From NCBI GenBank assembly GCA_020723255.1, contig DYJH01000021.1, positions 1 to 34,360 on the forward strand: DNA of 34,360 bases. Reading direction: 5' to 3'. This document shows positions 1 to 7,267 of the stretch, piece after piece. How positions within the stretch are numbered: position 1 is the stretch's first letter; every line of letters starts with the position of its first letter. The position numbers and the translations under genes are program-made. The stretch is from Desulfonema limicola (lineage in GTDB: Bacteria; Desulfobacterota; Desulfobacteria; Desulfobacterales; RPRI01). The notes under the pieces were generated by a model. The model worked only from the letters and a program-made list of their open reading frames with translations, was not told the DNA's origin and searched no databases.

Positions 1-76
1 GATCGTGATTTAATCAAATCTTAAACCATGTAAACACTTTTGAACGTTACCAATAAATTACCTATGGAGAACCGTT

Positions 77-1906
77 ATGAAAAAAAACAATTATTCTACA
101 AGCGTTATCCGAATCTTTGTTTGTTTTTTCCTTCTCGCCTTTTTATCTTTTCAATCTGAGGCATATTCCGCACCATCGGATTATTATGATATCGTGCAAA
201 AAGCATACATCGGCTACTATCAGCGACCCGCTGATCCTGGAGGGTTATTATACTGGGCGGAAAGACTCGATGCATCGGGTGGAAGGCTAACAGATATCAT
301 CAATGCCTTTGCCAACTCTGCGGAGTCTCAGGTACTCTATAACACGATTGACAGCAGCAATATCTCAGGTGTTGTTAATGGTATATATAATGTCCTTTTT
401 GGTCGTGACGCCGATAGTGCAGGTCTTGCCTACTATGTAAACGGCTTTAACTCAAGCAAGTTCAATGCCGCCACCATCATGATGAATATCCTTGATGGTG
501 CGCAGAATGAAGATCTTCATTCGGTCAACAATAAGCTTGCCGCAGCCAATATTTTTACCGGAACCGTCACTAACCTTGAGGCTGACTACTCGGGCAATAC
601 GGATGCAAATGCCGCTCGTGGTTTTCTTGGCAATGTAACATCTAATACTACGACCATCCCCAATCAGAATGAAATGAGTCAATTTATCCAAGATCATATT
701 AAACAGATTACGATCGCCCAGTCGCGATTAGCCCGATCCACAACTCCGGACACTTCTGACAGCGAAATCGATGCACTGGTTGAAGGGAATAATGAATTTG
801 GCTTTGATTTGTATCAAGCCATCAGACAAAGCGAAGGCAACCTCTTTTATTCGCCCTATAGTATTTCGATGGCGTTAACTCTCGCTTATGCCGGAGCCCG
901 GACGCAAACTGAAGCGGAAATGGCCGCCGTCCTCCATTATGGGTTGGCTCAGGATCGTTTACATCCGACGTTCAATGCTTTAGATCTCATCCTTGAGAGC
1001 CGGGGAGAGGGCGCCTCGGGCACGGGGGGGACTGGATTTAGCTTGAATATAGCAAACGCCATCTGGGGAGAAAAGACCTATGCCTTCCTTCCGGAATATT
1101 TGGATGTTCTGGCAGTAAATTACGGCGCCGGACTCAGGCTGCTGGATTTTATCAATAATCCGGAACCTTCCCGTATAGCCATCAATGATTGGGTAGCCGA
1201 AGAAACCGAAAACAAGATCCAGGGTCTCTTTCCGCAAGGCGCTATCTCCTCCACAACCCGACTGGTCCTTTCCAACGCAATTTATTTTAACGCTGCATGG
1301 GGAAGTCCTTTTGAAAAAACGGCAACCGAACCGGGGAACTTCTATTTATTGACTGATCAGACAATTGTGACAGATCTTATGAAACAAACCAAATATTTCG
1401 GTTACGCCTCCGGCCCTGATTATTCGGCAGTAGCGCTGCCATACAGCGGCGGAAAGCTTGACATGATCCTGTTTGTCCCAGACAAAGGAAAGTTTCAAGA
1501 ATTTGAAGACAAATTGTCAGCGGCAAAAGTTAACGATATCATTTCATCTTTAATAGGAACCGATGTCCATCTGACAATGCCTAAATTTACTTTTGGCAGT
1601 AAGCTGGGCCTGAAAGACACCCTCCAGAAACTGGGAATGACTACGGCGTTTACCGATGCAGACTTTTCCGGAATGGATGGAACCTTACATCTCTCCATCT
1701 CGGATGTGCTGCATAAAGCCTGGGTGAAGGTGGACGAAGAAAGAACGGAAGCGGCTGCAGCCACGGGAATTGGCATGAAATTTACCTCAGTTCCGCCGCC
1801 GCCGCTGGACATGACTATAGACCGGCCATTCATTTTCTTAATTCGCGATATTCCCACCGGAAGCATTTTATTTATGGGACGGGTTGTGAATCCTAAAGAG
1901 CAATGA
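77..1906 (+). CDS. Secreted DUF4214-serpin fusion protein
   Basis: Predicted exported serine (or cysteine) protease inhibitor. Residues 1-31 form a signal peptide (KK, hydrophobic stretch, small residues near 30). Residues about 36-200 match the DUF4214 type seen in large secreted or surface proteins (YYQRPADPGGLLYW, then FGRDADSAGLAYY). Residues about 235-609 are a full serpin domain ending in the serpin signature (DRPFIFLIRDIPTGSILFMG). The hinge before the reactive loop reads EERTEAAAAT (554-563), the small-residue pattern of inhibitory serpins, though P15 is Arg556 instead of the usual Gly. Aligning the loop with antitrypsin puts P1-P1' at Thr570-Ser571, an inference. The start is set by GGAGA at 66-70, six bases before ATG. 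The gene stands alone, convergent with the next one. The serpin call is firm; the target protease is unknown. Confidence 0.93.
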   Translation: MKKNNYSTSVIRIFVCFFLLAFLSFQSEAYSAPSDYYDIVQKAYIGYYQRPADPGGLLYWAERLDASGGRLTDIINAFANSAESQVLYNTIDSSNISGVVNGIYNVLFGRDADSAGLAYYVNGFNSSKFNAATIMMNILDGAQNEDLHSVNNKLAAANIFTGTVTNLEADYSGNTDANAARGFLGNVTSNTTTIPNQNEMSQFIQDHIKQITIAQSRLARSTTPDTSDSEIDALVEGNNEFGFDLYQAIRQSEGNLFYSPYSISMALTLAYAGARTQTEAEMAAVLHYGLAQDRLHPTFNALDLILESRGEGASGTGGTGFSLNIANAIWGEKTYAFLPEYLDVLAVNYGAGLRLLDFINNPEPSRIAINDWVAEETENKIQGLFPQGAISSTTRLVLSNAIYFNAAWGSPFEKTATEPGNFYLLTDQTIVTDLMKQTKYFGYASGPDYSAVALPYSGGKLDMILFVPDKGKFQEFEDKLSAAKVNDIISSLIGTDVHLTMPKFTFGSKLGLKDTLQKLGMTTAFTDADFSGMDGTLHLSISDVLHKAWVKVDEERTEAAAATGIGMKFTSVPPPPLDMTIDRPFIFLIRDIPTGSILFMGRVVNPKEQ

Positions 1907-2008
1907 TTTAACCCGACGGACAAGGATGATGAATGACGCCGAATTCTTGATCGGCTTAAACATATGATGAAGGTATAACACTTTTTACATTTATAGTTTA
2001 TTATGATT

Positions 2009-2043
2009 TATACCCTGTCCCACTGAAAGCGGGGCAGGGTATA
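2009..2043. terminator. Terminator-like hairpin after the serpin gene
   Basis: A 13-bp inverted repeat (2009-2021 with 2031-2043, one G-T wobble) encloses a 9-base loop, about 100 bases past the serpin stop and between two convergent genes. No T-run follows on either strand, so it is not a textbook intrinsic terminator. It could be an RNA 3'-end stabiliser or a stray repeat. I see no gene between 1907 and 2193. Confidence 0.4.
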
Positions 2044-2193
2044 CGCGCACCAGTCGTTTTTAAACCTTAAATAAACCAATCAATTAGGCATCTTTTCAGA
2101 ATCGATAGCCAAACTTTCCATTAGAACCGGTATTTGATAATTTTTACAGCAAAACTAACAATGCATTACCGGAATCGGAGTTTGGGGGGTGGC

Positions 2194-2433
2194 TTATAAC
2201 TTGCTCGGGTCATCGAGCATTGCTTTATATGTCTCTTCACTGATACCGGCCTGAGGCAAACTTGCTATTAACTCCAATGACATGGTGTATCCCATTTTCA
2301 TCATTGGATTAGTAGAGCATCCCGGAATATATTTCTCCAAGACTGCTTTACTTCCTTCATTTTCCATTAATTCCTTTAATGTTGTGTCTCCTGAAAATCC
2401 AATGTTGGTCCTCCTTTTTTTATTATTTAGCAA
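2194..2433 (-). CDS. Small conserved-looking protein of unknown function (start uncertain)
   Basis: Encodes up to 79 residues with no signal peptide or membrane segment. The body (TLKELMENEGSKAVLEKYIP, then a Met-rich NPMMKMGYTMSLELIASL) resembles a short helical segment I associate with the C-termini of some glycoside hydrolases; that link is weak. Two starts are possible. TTG at 2433 gives 79 residues but has no ribosome binding site and places a perfect AGGAGG inside the gene. AUU at 2403 lies six bases after that AGGAGG (2415-2410) and gives 69 residues. No ATG or GTG fits. A weak promoter (TTTACT, 16 bases, TAATAT at 2438-2433) would start the RNA downstream of the TTG, which also favours AUU. 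It lies downstream of the EF-G gene on the same strand. Confidence 0.6.
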   Translation of the reverse strand: MLNNKKRRTNIGFSGDTTLKELMENEGSKAVLEKYIPGCSTNPMMKMGYTMSLELIASLPQAGISEETYKAMLDDPSKL

Positions 2434-2517
2434 TATTACAATATCTTTTTATCAAGTAAAATTTCGTTGATAGTCTTTTGCGGTGTGGACATCAGCCATA
2501 GAAATGGAGATATGGAA

Positions 2518-4551
2518 TCAGATGCTGTCAAAGTGGGAAAAATGCATGCTGAATGTTCCTCTTCCCTGGGTTGCTGAACGTAAAGAAGTAGAATAACCGA
2601 ACATACGCGAAAGAGGAACTATGGATTTTATTACATGTATTCCTGATCTGGCGCTTATGGATTCAATTTTTCCGCCCCTGGAATTCAGGTCTCCGATTAT
2701 ATCACCCATGAATGTTTCCGGAACAAATATCTCGGTATCCATTATGGGTTCAAGAAGAAACGGCTCACCTTTTTTCAGGGCATCCTTGCAGGCCATAGCG
2801 GCACTTACAGTGTATGATATCTCGGTTCCAAGCGACTCTTTGCAGGATCCCCCCGTAACAACAGCTTCAACATCAACAACAGGATATCCCATAAGTGTAC
2901 CGCTTTCAAAGGCCTCCTTTATTCCTTTTTCAACAAAGGGCATAAACACAGCAGGTATAGAAGACGCATCTTTCATATCGATCATGTATTTATTGCCGCT
3001 TCCCCTCCGAAGAGGCTTAAGCCTTAAACTAACTTCCCCGAAATGACGCTGTCCGGCTATTTCTCTGTCAAAAACAGCGTGTCCTTCCGATTCAGCAGCA
3101 ATGGTCTCCCTGTACATAACCTGAGGCTTTCCGACATTAACACTGGTGTTGAATTCTCTCATCATCCTGCTGATGATTATCTCAAGATGAAGTTCTCCCA
3201 TGCCGGACAATATAGTCTGCCCCGTATCTTCATCCTTGCGAACCCTCAACGTGGGATCTTCATCTGCGAACTTTGTCAAAACCTCATCCAGTTTTTCCTG
3301 GTCCGCATGAGTTTTCGGCTCAACGGCTATAGATATAACCGGTTCATAAAATTCTATATTCTCAAGAAGCACAGGGTAATCGGAATAGCAAAGAGTTTCG
3401 CCGGTAGAAGATGTTTTCAGGCCGACTACCCCGACTATGCTTCCGGTGCCTGCTTCTTCAATGCGATCTCTTTTGCTGGCGTGCATCTTTAATATACGGG
3501 AAAGTTTTTCTTTTATTTTGCGCGAAGGATTAAATACTTCTCCGCCGGTCTTTAACGTTCCGCTGTAAACTCTTACGAATGAAATTTTGCGCCCTTCCAT
3601 CAATGATACCTTAAATATCAGGGCGGCTAAAGGGCCGGTGTCTTTCGCCTCAAACAGCAAAGTTTCACCGGTTTCGGGATGTGTGCCTTTTACCGGAGGA
3701 ACATCAAGAGGACTTGGAAGATAATTTGCTATGGCATCTAAAAGGGGCTGAATGCCTTTATTTTTCAATGCGGAACCACAAAGGACAGGAACTATTTTTA
3801 AGTTAATCGTAGCCTTTCTTATGGCAGAAACAAGTTTGTCATTCGGAATGGAAATTTCAGATAAATAGGCTTCCATAATTTCGTCGTCAACCTCTGAAAG
3901 GGCCTCGATAAGTTTTTCTCTATGCTGTAAAGCATTATCAAGAAGTTCGGAGGAAATATCTTTTTCTGAAAAAGTAGCGCCAAGTGTTTCATTATCCCAT
4001 ATTATCTGCTTCATGCCGATAAGATCGATAATCCCGGCAAAATCTGCTTCCGAGCCGATCGGAATCTGGAGAAGAAGCGGATTAGCATGAAGCTTTTCTT
4101 TCATCATATTTACAGCTCCAAGGTAGTCAGCACCAATTCTGTCCAGTTTATTGATAAATGCAATTTTTGGCACATGATACTTATCAGCCTGCCGCCATAC
4201 AGTTTCAGACTGCGGTTCAACTCCTCCTACTGCACAAAAAACACCGATGGCGCCATCAAGCACTCTTAGTGAACGTTCAACTTCTATGGTAAAATCGACA
4301 TGGCCTGGAGTATCTATGATCTGGATATCATTGCCTCTCCAAATACAGGTAGTTACTGCGGAAGTGATCGTAATGCCGCGTTCCTGCTCATCAGGCATCC
4401 AATCCATCACTGCTTCGCCGTCATGCACTTCACCTATCTTGTGAGAGCGGCCGGTGTAATAGAGTATCCGCTCAGTCACAGTTGTCTTGCCGGCATCAAT
4501 GTGAGCAATAATTCCGATATTTCGGATCTTGTTTATCCTGTCTTTTTTCAT
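2518..4551 (-). CDS. fusA: Translation elongation factor G (EF-G)
   Basis: Ribosomal translocase GTPase of 677 residues, close to the usual 690-705. All GTPase motifs are present near the N-terminus: G1 AHIDAGKT (about 16-23), G2 RGIT, G3 DTPGH, G4 NKLD. Domains II to V follow, and the C-terminus carries the typical [18 protein letters not shown]. It is not next to rpsL, rpsG or tuf, so it is not the str-operon copy within this window; spirochaetes, planctomycetes and some deltaproteobacteria carry two EF-Gs with divided translocation and recycling roles. The ATG lacks a good ribosome binding site and lies 23 bases after the stop of the 61-residue gene, so translational coupling is likely. 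I cannot tell from sequence alone which paralogue this is. Confidence 0.94.
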   Translation of the reverse strand: MKKDRINKIRNIGIIAHIDAGKTTVTERILYYTGRSHKIGEVHDGEAVMDWMPDEQERGITITSAVTTCIWRGNDIQIIDTPGHVDFTIEVERSLRVLDGAIGVFCAVGGVEPQSETVWRQADKYHVPKIAFINKLDRIGADYLGAVNMMKEKLHANPLLLQIPIGSEADFAGIIDLIGMKQIIWDNETLGATFSEKDISSELLDNALQHREKLIEALSEVDDEIMEAYLSEISIPNDKLVSAIRKATINLKIVPVLCGSALKNKGIQPLLDAIANYLPSPLDVPPVKGTHPETGETLLFEAKDTGPLAALIFKVSLMEGRKISFVRVYSGTLKTGGEVFNPSRKIKEKLSRILKMHASKRDRIEEAGTGSIVGVVGLKTSSTGETLCYSDYPVLLENIEFYEPVISIAVEPKTHADQEKLDEVLTKFADEDPTLRVRKDEDTGQTILSGMGELHLEIIISRMMREFNTSVNVGKPQVMYRETIAAESEGHAVFDREIAGQRHFGEVSLRLKPLRRGSGNKYMIDMKDASSIPAVFMPFVEKGIKEAFESGTLMGYPVVDVEAVVTGGSCKESLGTEISYTVSAAMACKDALKKGEPFLLEPIMDTEIFVPETFMGDIIGDLNSRGGKIESISARSGIHVIKSIVPLSRMFGYSTSLRSATQGRGTFSMHFSHFDSI

Positions 4552-4574
4552 GTCGTCAAGCTATGCCAATATAC

Positions 4575-4760
4575 CTACCGTGTCAAGTTCTGATCATCTT
4601 TTCCGGAGTTATTTTCAGTGCCTTTAACAGCTTCTTCAACAGACTTGTAAATAGCTTTAAATGATTCGTTGAAGCCTGTGGGTGAAATCCTTCCGGTTTC
4701 AATAAATTTTACAACTATTTCCTTTGCCGTTCTAAGTATATGCTCATCTAACGATCCCAT
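4575..4760 (-). CDS. Small conserved protein upstream of EF-G
   Basis: A 61-residue soluble protein with a helical core (MGSLDEHILRTAKEIVVKFI, then FNESFKAIYKSVEEAVKG) and a charged, probably disordered tail. It has a strong ribosome binding site (AGAGGAG at 4773-4767, six bases before ATG) and a promoter upstream, so it is a real gene despite its size. The TAKEIVVKFIETGRISP stretch recalls the N-terminal helices of MucR/Ros-type regulators, but no zinc-finger part follows, so I assign no function. It forms an operon with EF-G 23 bases downstream. Confidence 0.75.
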   Translation of the reverse strand: MGSLDEHILRTAKEIVVKFIETGRISPTGFNESFKAIYKSVEEAVKGTENNSGKDDQNLTR

Positions 4761-4798
4761 TTCGCGCTCCTCTTTTTAATATCCAATCAAGGTTAATA

Positions 4799-4828
4799 AT
4801 GATACGTCATGCAAGCTTATTCAGTCAA
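4799..4828 (-). promoter_or_regulatory. Predicted sigma-70 promoter for the 61-residue gene and EF-G
   Basis: Reading on the minus strand, TTGACT (4828-4823) is followed after 18 bases by TATCAT (4804-4799), about 40 bases before the ATG at 4760. Five of six bases match at each element. Confidence 0.55.
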
Positions 4829-4858
4829 CCGATAACCATATTTGAAGGAAAGTTTTTT

Positions 4859-4880
4859 ATGAACAGGCCAAAATGTTCAT
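4859..4880. repeat. Inverted repeat upstream of the fic promoter
   Basis: ATGAACA (4859-4865) and TGTTCAT (4874-4880) are perfect 7-bp arms around an 8-base spacer. They lie just upstream of the -35 box of the fic promoter and about 30 bases upstream of the divergent EF-G operon promoter. The sequence is unrelated to the TACTAAT operators, so it may bind a different regulator. Confidence 0.4.
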
Positions 4881-4924
4881 TGACAAAAACTAAATACTAA
4901 TATAAATCAAATTAGTATTTAGTT
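4880..4924 (+). promoter_or_regulatory. fic promoter covered by operator 1
   Basis: A perfect -35 box TTGACA (4880-4885) is followed by TATAAA (4901-4906; 15-base spacer). A perfect inverted repeat with 14-bp arms (4888-4901 and 4911-4924, core AAATACTAAT) starts just after the -35 and covers the -10 box. A protein bound there would block RNA polymerase. Confidence 0.65.
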
Positions 4925-4950
4925 AATTAATAGAACGGTTGCCACTAATA

Positions 4951-4979
4951 AAATACTAATTAATGTCAAAATAGTATTT
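4951..4979 (+). promoter_or_regulatory. Operator 2, next to the fic ribosome binding site
   Basis: AAATACTA (4951-4958) and TAGTATTT (4972-4979) repeat the half-sites of operator 1 with the same 29-base outer span, offset by 59 bases. Its right arm directly precedes the AAAGG ribosome binding site (4980-4984) of the Fic gene. Two sites of identical geometry suggest cooperative binding by one regulator, perhaps the Fic protein's own winged helix. Confidence 0.6.
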
Positions 4980-4991
4980 AAAGGTAATTAT

Positions 4992-6323
4992 TTGAAAATA
5001 CCTGAAAAAGCTCCGGATTGGAAAAACCTGCTCAGAGAATGCCTTACTCCTGAACTGACAACAAAGACTACCGACATTGTAAAAAAGGCAAACAGCGAAT
5101 ATTTCTATTGGGATCATTTCAAATATCAGCCGATGCCCGAGGGTGTTACGCCGAAGTCGGCATGGGTAATGGTAAAAACATCAAGACTGTTTCAGACCAG
5201 ACACATTTCCCTTGCTGATTCAAAAGGAAGTCCCTTTGGCTATTGGTTCCCGGATTGCGTTCTCAGGGAAATTCATTATATAGATCAACAGGCGGGCGGA
5301 ACTATTCTTGTTGATGATCCTTCAGTCCATTCGGATGAAAAACAGAGGTATATGGTAAGGTCATTAATAGATGAGGCGATATCATCCAGCCAAATAGAAG
5401 GGGCGGCAACCACAAGGGTTGTTGCAAAGGAGATGCTCAGGACGGGCAGAAAACCGAGAGACCGCTCCGAACAGATGATATACAATAACTATCTATCAAT
5501 GCAGATGATAAAGAGACATTTGCAAGAGCCGCTTACCATTGATTTGATAAGCAGAATTCACAGTTCCATGACAGAAAGGACTCTTGAAGTCCCTTCATTG
5601 GCCGGAAGATTCAGAAATGCCGCTGATGAAGAAATCCATATCTTCGACAACGACGGACAGATCCTTCATATTCCGCCAAAGGCTGCTGATGTTACGGCCT
5701 TAATAGAGGCTTTGTGCAATTTTGCGAACAACGACAGTATGGATGAGTTCGTTAACCCAATCATAAAAGGGATACTGCTTCATTTATGGCTTGCATATGT
5801 TCATCCTTTTATGGACGGAAACGGACGTACGGCGAGGGCGCTATTTTATTGGTACATGCTCAAACATAAGTACTGGCTCTTTGAGTATCTTTCGCTATCG
5901 ACCGCGATACTGAGCTCTCGCACCCAATATTACAAGTCTTTTCTTTATTCCGAGACGGATGACAACGACGCCACGTATTTTATTGTCTATAATTTAAAGG
6001 CTATTCATAATGCGCTGGAAATATTGAACGCATATATTGAGAGAAAACAGAAAGAAAAGAGGAATGCATATCGGTTTGCCGTGAATTATCCTTCGCTGAA
6101 CCTGAGGCAACGCGCCCTTCTTGCAAGCGCTCTCGAAAAACCCAAGGAGATATATTCAATAGAAACGCATTCAAACGTTCATGGCGTTACCTATCAGACT
6201 GCGAGAACCGATCTGCTTTCTCTCAGAGGTATGGGGTTGCTTGAGATGAAAAAAGAAGGCAAGAAATACATATTCAGGCCGGTTGCTGACATAGTGATAA
6301 AGCTTGGCGTCAGCAAGGTGTAG
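4992..6323 (+). CDS. Fic-family protein adenylyltransferase with C-terminal winged helix
   Basis: Predicted to transfer AMP from ATP to a hydroxyl on a target protein. The catalytic Fic motif HPFMDGNGRTAR (271-282) is complete, including the catalytic His271. An N-terminal inhibitory motif, S132-x-x-x-E136-G137 in SSSQIEG, matches the (S/T)xxxE(G/N) pattern of autoinhibited class II Fic proteins, so the enzyme is probably held inactive, and may also de-AMPylate. The C-terminal 70 residues look like a winged helix-turn-helix (YQTARTDLLSLRGMGLLEMK). The start is TTG, seven bases after AAAGG. Two identical-geometry operators upstream fit autoregulation. No separate antitoxin is adjacent. Target protein unknown. 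Confidence 0.93.
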   Translation: MKIPEKAPDWKNLLRECLTPELTTKTTDIVKKANSEYFYWDHFKYQPMPEGVTPKSAWVMVKTSRLFQTRHISLADSKGSPFGYWFPDCVLREIHYIDQQAGGTILVDDPSVHSDEKQRYMVRSLIDEAISSSQIEGAATTRVVAKEMLRTGRKPRDRSEQMIYNNYLSMQMIKRHLQEPLTIDLISRIHSSMTERTLEVPSLAGRFRNAADEEIHIFDNDGQILHIPPKAADVTALIEALCNFANNDSMDEFVNPIIKGILLHLWLAYVHPFMDGNGRTARALFYWYMLKHKYWLFEYLSLSTAILSSRTQYYKSFLYSETDDNDATYFIVYNLKAIHNALEILNAYIERKQKEKRNAYRFAVNYPSLNLRQRALLASALEKPKEIYSIETHSNVHGVTYQTARTDLLSLRGMGLLEMKKEGKKYIFRPVADIVIKLGVSKV

Positions 6324-6427
6324 TAATAGGAACAAACATACTGCGGGCAAACAGCAACTGTTTGTTTAGAGCAGAGAGTGGTACGCCCTTAAATTTTTCA
6401 GTTTCAATGAACCGCAACAGCGAGCGC

Positions 6428-6450
6428 ATTCCCCTCTGCTTGCGACGGGG
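6428..6450. repeat. REP-like palindrome, copy 1
   Basis: ATTCCCC, then TGCTTGC, then CGGGG matches the second copy 66 bases downstream except at two bases on each side of the loop. Its own stem is CCCCTC with GA(C)GGGG, with a bulged C. Confidence 0.5.
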
Positions 6451-6493
6451 TTAGTGAGCGAATCTAAAAAATTGATCAAAAATCCTTACGGTC

Positions 6494-6527
6494 GGAGATT
6501 CCCCGTTGCTTGCAGCGGGGAATCTCC
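6494..6527. repeat. REP-like palindrome, copy 2 (strong hairpin)
   Basis: A perfect 12-bp GC-rich stem (6494-6505 with 6516-6527) extends by three more pairs, one of them a wobble, to a CTTG loop. It follows the fic gene and could end its transcript, though there is no T-run. It lies 14 bases from the point where the antiporter relic begins. A third, degraded copy lies at 9225-9246 on the other strand. Confidence 0.65.
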
Positions 6528-6541
6528 AATTGAAGCCATAA

Positions 6542-7213
6542 CATTATGATATATTTAACCAGCGAATACTTGAATGTAAGGCTGCAAAATATCCGATAAT
6601 CTATGGCGACATGAGTCAGTCAACAGTGATTGATGTTTCAAAAATACATGTCGCCAGACTTTTGCTCATTACTACCCCTTCAGTTGTTACCTCTCAGTCC
6701 ATTGTAAGACAGGCTCATCGTTTTAGGCCGGAATTGCATATCATTGTCAGGGCCAGTAGTGCTGATCAAGCTCGGGCGCTATATGAAAGCGGGGTTTATA
6801 TGGCGGTTCTGCCTGAGATGGAGGCAGGGCTGGAAATTGCAAGGCAGGCACTTCTCCACCTGGAAATTCCTGTGGCCGTTATTCAGCAATATACCGATGC
6901 CGTGCGACAAAAGATTTACGCGCCGATTTATCAATCGAGCAGTGACCATCAGCTTCTGGCAAAATTTGATAATATAAAAAATATGTTGGAAATTTCATGG
7001 GTTAATCTCATGCCCGGAAGCCCTCTTGTCAATAAAAGCATTCAAGATACTGCCGTTCGCACCAGAACCGGCGCATCAGTTGTAGGGATTATCCAGGGAA
7101 AAGTATTTCATTCCAACCCTAAAGCGGATTATTCTTTTCAAGAAGGGGATCTGGTGGCAATTGTCGGCAATCAGCAAGAACGAAACGAATTTAAAAGAAT
7201 AGCAGGAGTTTGA
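6542..7213 (+). pseudogene. 3' remnant of a Kef/CPA2-type cation:proton antiporter
   Basis: The translation matches only the C-terminal regulatory part of KefB-like antiporters: the second half of an RCK/TrkA-N domain (YPIIYGDMSQ, then ARLLLITTP) and a TrkA-C domain (PGSPLVNKSIQDTAVRTRTG, then FQEGDLVAIVG). The roughly 380-residue membrane exchanger domain and the GxGxxG nucleotide-binding start are missing. The homologous frame opens at 6542, just after an in-frame TAA at 6539. The ATG at 6611 corresponds to an internal residue of the family and has no ribosome binding site. The break coincides with a REP-like hairpin, suggesting deletion or recombination there. A small free-standing protein from 6611 (200 residues) cannot be excluded. 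Confidence 0.8.
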
Positions 7214-7267
7214 TAGAATATTCGATGAGGAAGGAATTTTTTATGAGAAAGATATGTTTTTCTGATT

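Noticed and set aside
4888-4979. Start of a CRISPR array or iteron origin from the repeated TACTAAT words
   Set aside because: Only two palindromic sites, placed on a promoter and a ribosome binding site, and no cas or rep gene nearby.
4992-6323. Fic/FicA toxin-antitoxin pair
   Set aside because: The inhibitory motif lies inside the Fic protein itself and no small antitoxin gene is adjacent.
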